From Bacteroidaceae bacterium (GTDB lineage: Bacteria; Bacteroidota; Bacteroidia; Bacteroidales; Bacteroidaceae), in assembly GCA_017958545.1 (NCBI GenBank), contig JAGDCM010000009.1, positions 1-51,895 on the forward strand: a DNA stretch of 51,895 nucleotides. The letters are read 5' to 3'. Under the pieces are notes generated by a model. That model saw only the letters and a list, made by a program, of their open reading frames with translations. It was not told the DNA's origin and did not search any database. Positions 51,585 to 51,895 of the stretch are shown one piece after another. How positions within the stretch are numbered: the stretch's first letter is position 1; each line of letters starts with the position of its first letter. The position numbers were made by a program, and so were the translations under genes.

Positions 51585-51895
51585 ATGAATGCTATGAAAA
51601 AGAGTATATTTCTTTTGATGGTTCTTGCCTTGGCAGGCAGACTTCAAGCACAGGACTGTGAGATGCCTCTCCGTGTGGAACTGGACGAGGCCTTCACCGC
51701 TGTTCCCTCATCCACCACGAAATATCTTGAGAACGCACTCACACGTGTTGCCACGGAGAACGGACTCTCCACTTCTTCCTACACCACGCCTTTCGTGCTC
51801 TCTCTTCATGCCGATATTTTGGATCAGAGCGTATTGCCGGGTCCTCCCATGCAGACGATATACAATCTGGGAGTGACGCTTTATATCGTGGACAC
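51585..51895 (+). CDS. Exported protein, partial (runs off window), CsgG/LPP20-like pattern
   Basis: The first 103 complete codons of a gene that continues past the window edge. An alternative ATG at 51594 gives the more usual signal peptide start MKKSIFLLMVLALAG (cleaved near LQAQ). The mature part begins CEMPLRVELDEAFTAVPSST and continues with KYLENALTRVATENGL and FVLSLHADILDQSVLPGPPM, ending in a strand YNLGVTLYIVD. An amphipathic helix followed by such strands is common in the CsgG/FlgT-like family. It starts 13 bp after the DUF6175-like gene and is probably the next operon member. Confidence 0.65.
   Translation, partial: MNAMKKSIFLLMVLALAGRLQAQDCEMPLRVELDEAFTAVPSSTTKYLENALTRVATENGLSTSSYTTPFVLSLHADILDQSVLPGPPMQTIYNLGVTLYIVD

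Overview
The window looks like chromosomal DNA of a Bacteroidales bacterium, most likely Prevotella or a close relative. Most transcription units start behind a Bacteroidetes-type -7 box (TAnnTTTG, often with a -33 TTG/TTTG), and Shine-Dalgarno sequences are mostly weak. The gene families also fit: GldE, DUF4301, VirE-N/DUF3987 primase-like protein, CotH with a short C-terminal tail, YARHG/DUF4424, a lipoprotein-type RND pump and a B-C-D-G-E-A Rnf operon. No rRNA, tRNA, CRISPR array or recognisable transposase was found.

Layout. 1-4400 is an accessory segment: a small acidic peptide, two unrecognised proteins and a VirE-N/DUF3987 primase-helicase-like protein, bounded by related short repeats. 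4540-9541 holds secreted DUF4424/YARHG and CotH-type proteins, a methylmalonyl-CoA decarboxylase, a Dabb protein and a 2-hydroxyacid dehydrogenase. 9554-15452 is a complete RND efflux operon on the minus strand. 15587-18594 is dTDP-rhamnose synthesis (rfbA, rfbD, rfbB; rfbC absent), tail-to-tail with mutS2. 21133-23777 carries DUF4301, a DciA-like protein with a non-ATG start and an orphan FecE-type ABC ATPase whose end runs into prs. 23610-27586 (minus) is prs, thiE-like, rpsP and phosphoglucomutase. 27744-29450 is ssb-gldE.

From 29533 to 31937 a tiny membrane protein and a Skp/OmpH-like lipoprotein diverge from a small protein coupled to a beta-helix lipoprotein. 32405-39995 is a carbohydrate segment: a 1720-residue GH51-GH43 arabinoxylan-type enzyme and a GH31 alpha-xylosidase/glucosidase. 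nadC follows, then a CotH remnant, a C69 dipeptidase and a hypothetical protein. 43541-48806 is the ion-pumping Rnf operon, headed by an unlisted 54-residue protein with an RseC-like cysteine motif. 49024 to the end is an uncharacterised operon of exported proteins: two paralogues, a beta-barrel, a DUF6175-like protein and a partial gene.

The best candidates for undescribed biology are the exported-protein operon at 49024-51895, the mini-RseC-like protein coupled to rnfB, the GH51-GH43 fusion, and the repeat-bounded primase module at 0.7-4.4 kb. All functions are read from sequence motifs alone; no database search was run.
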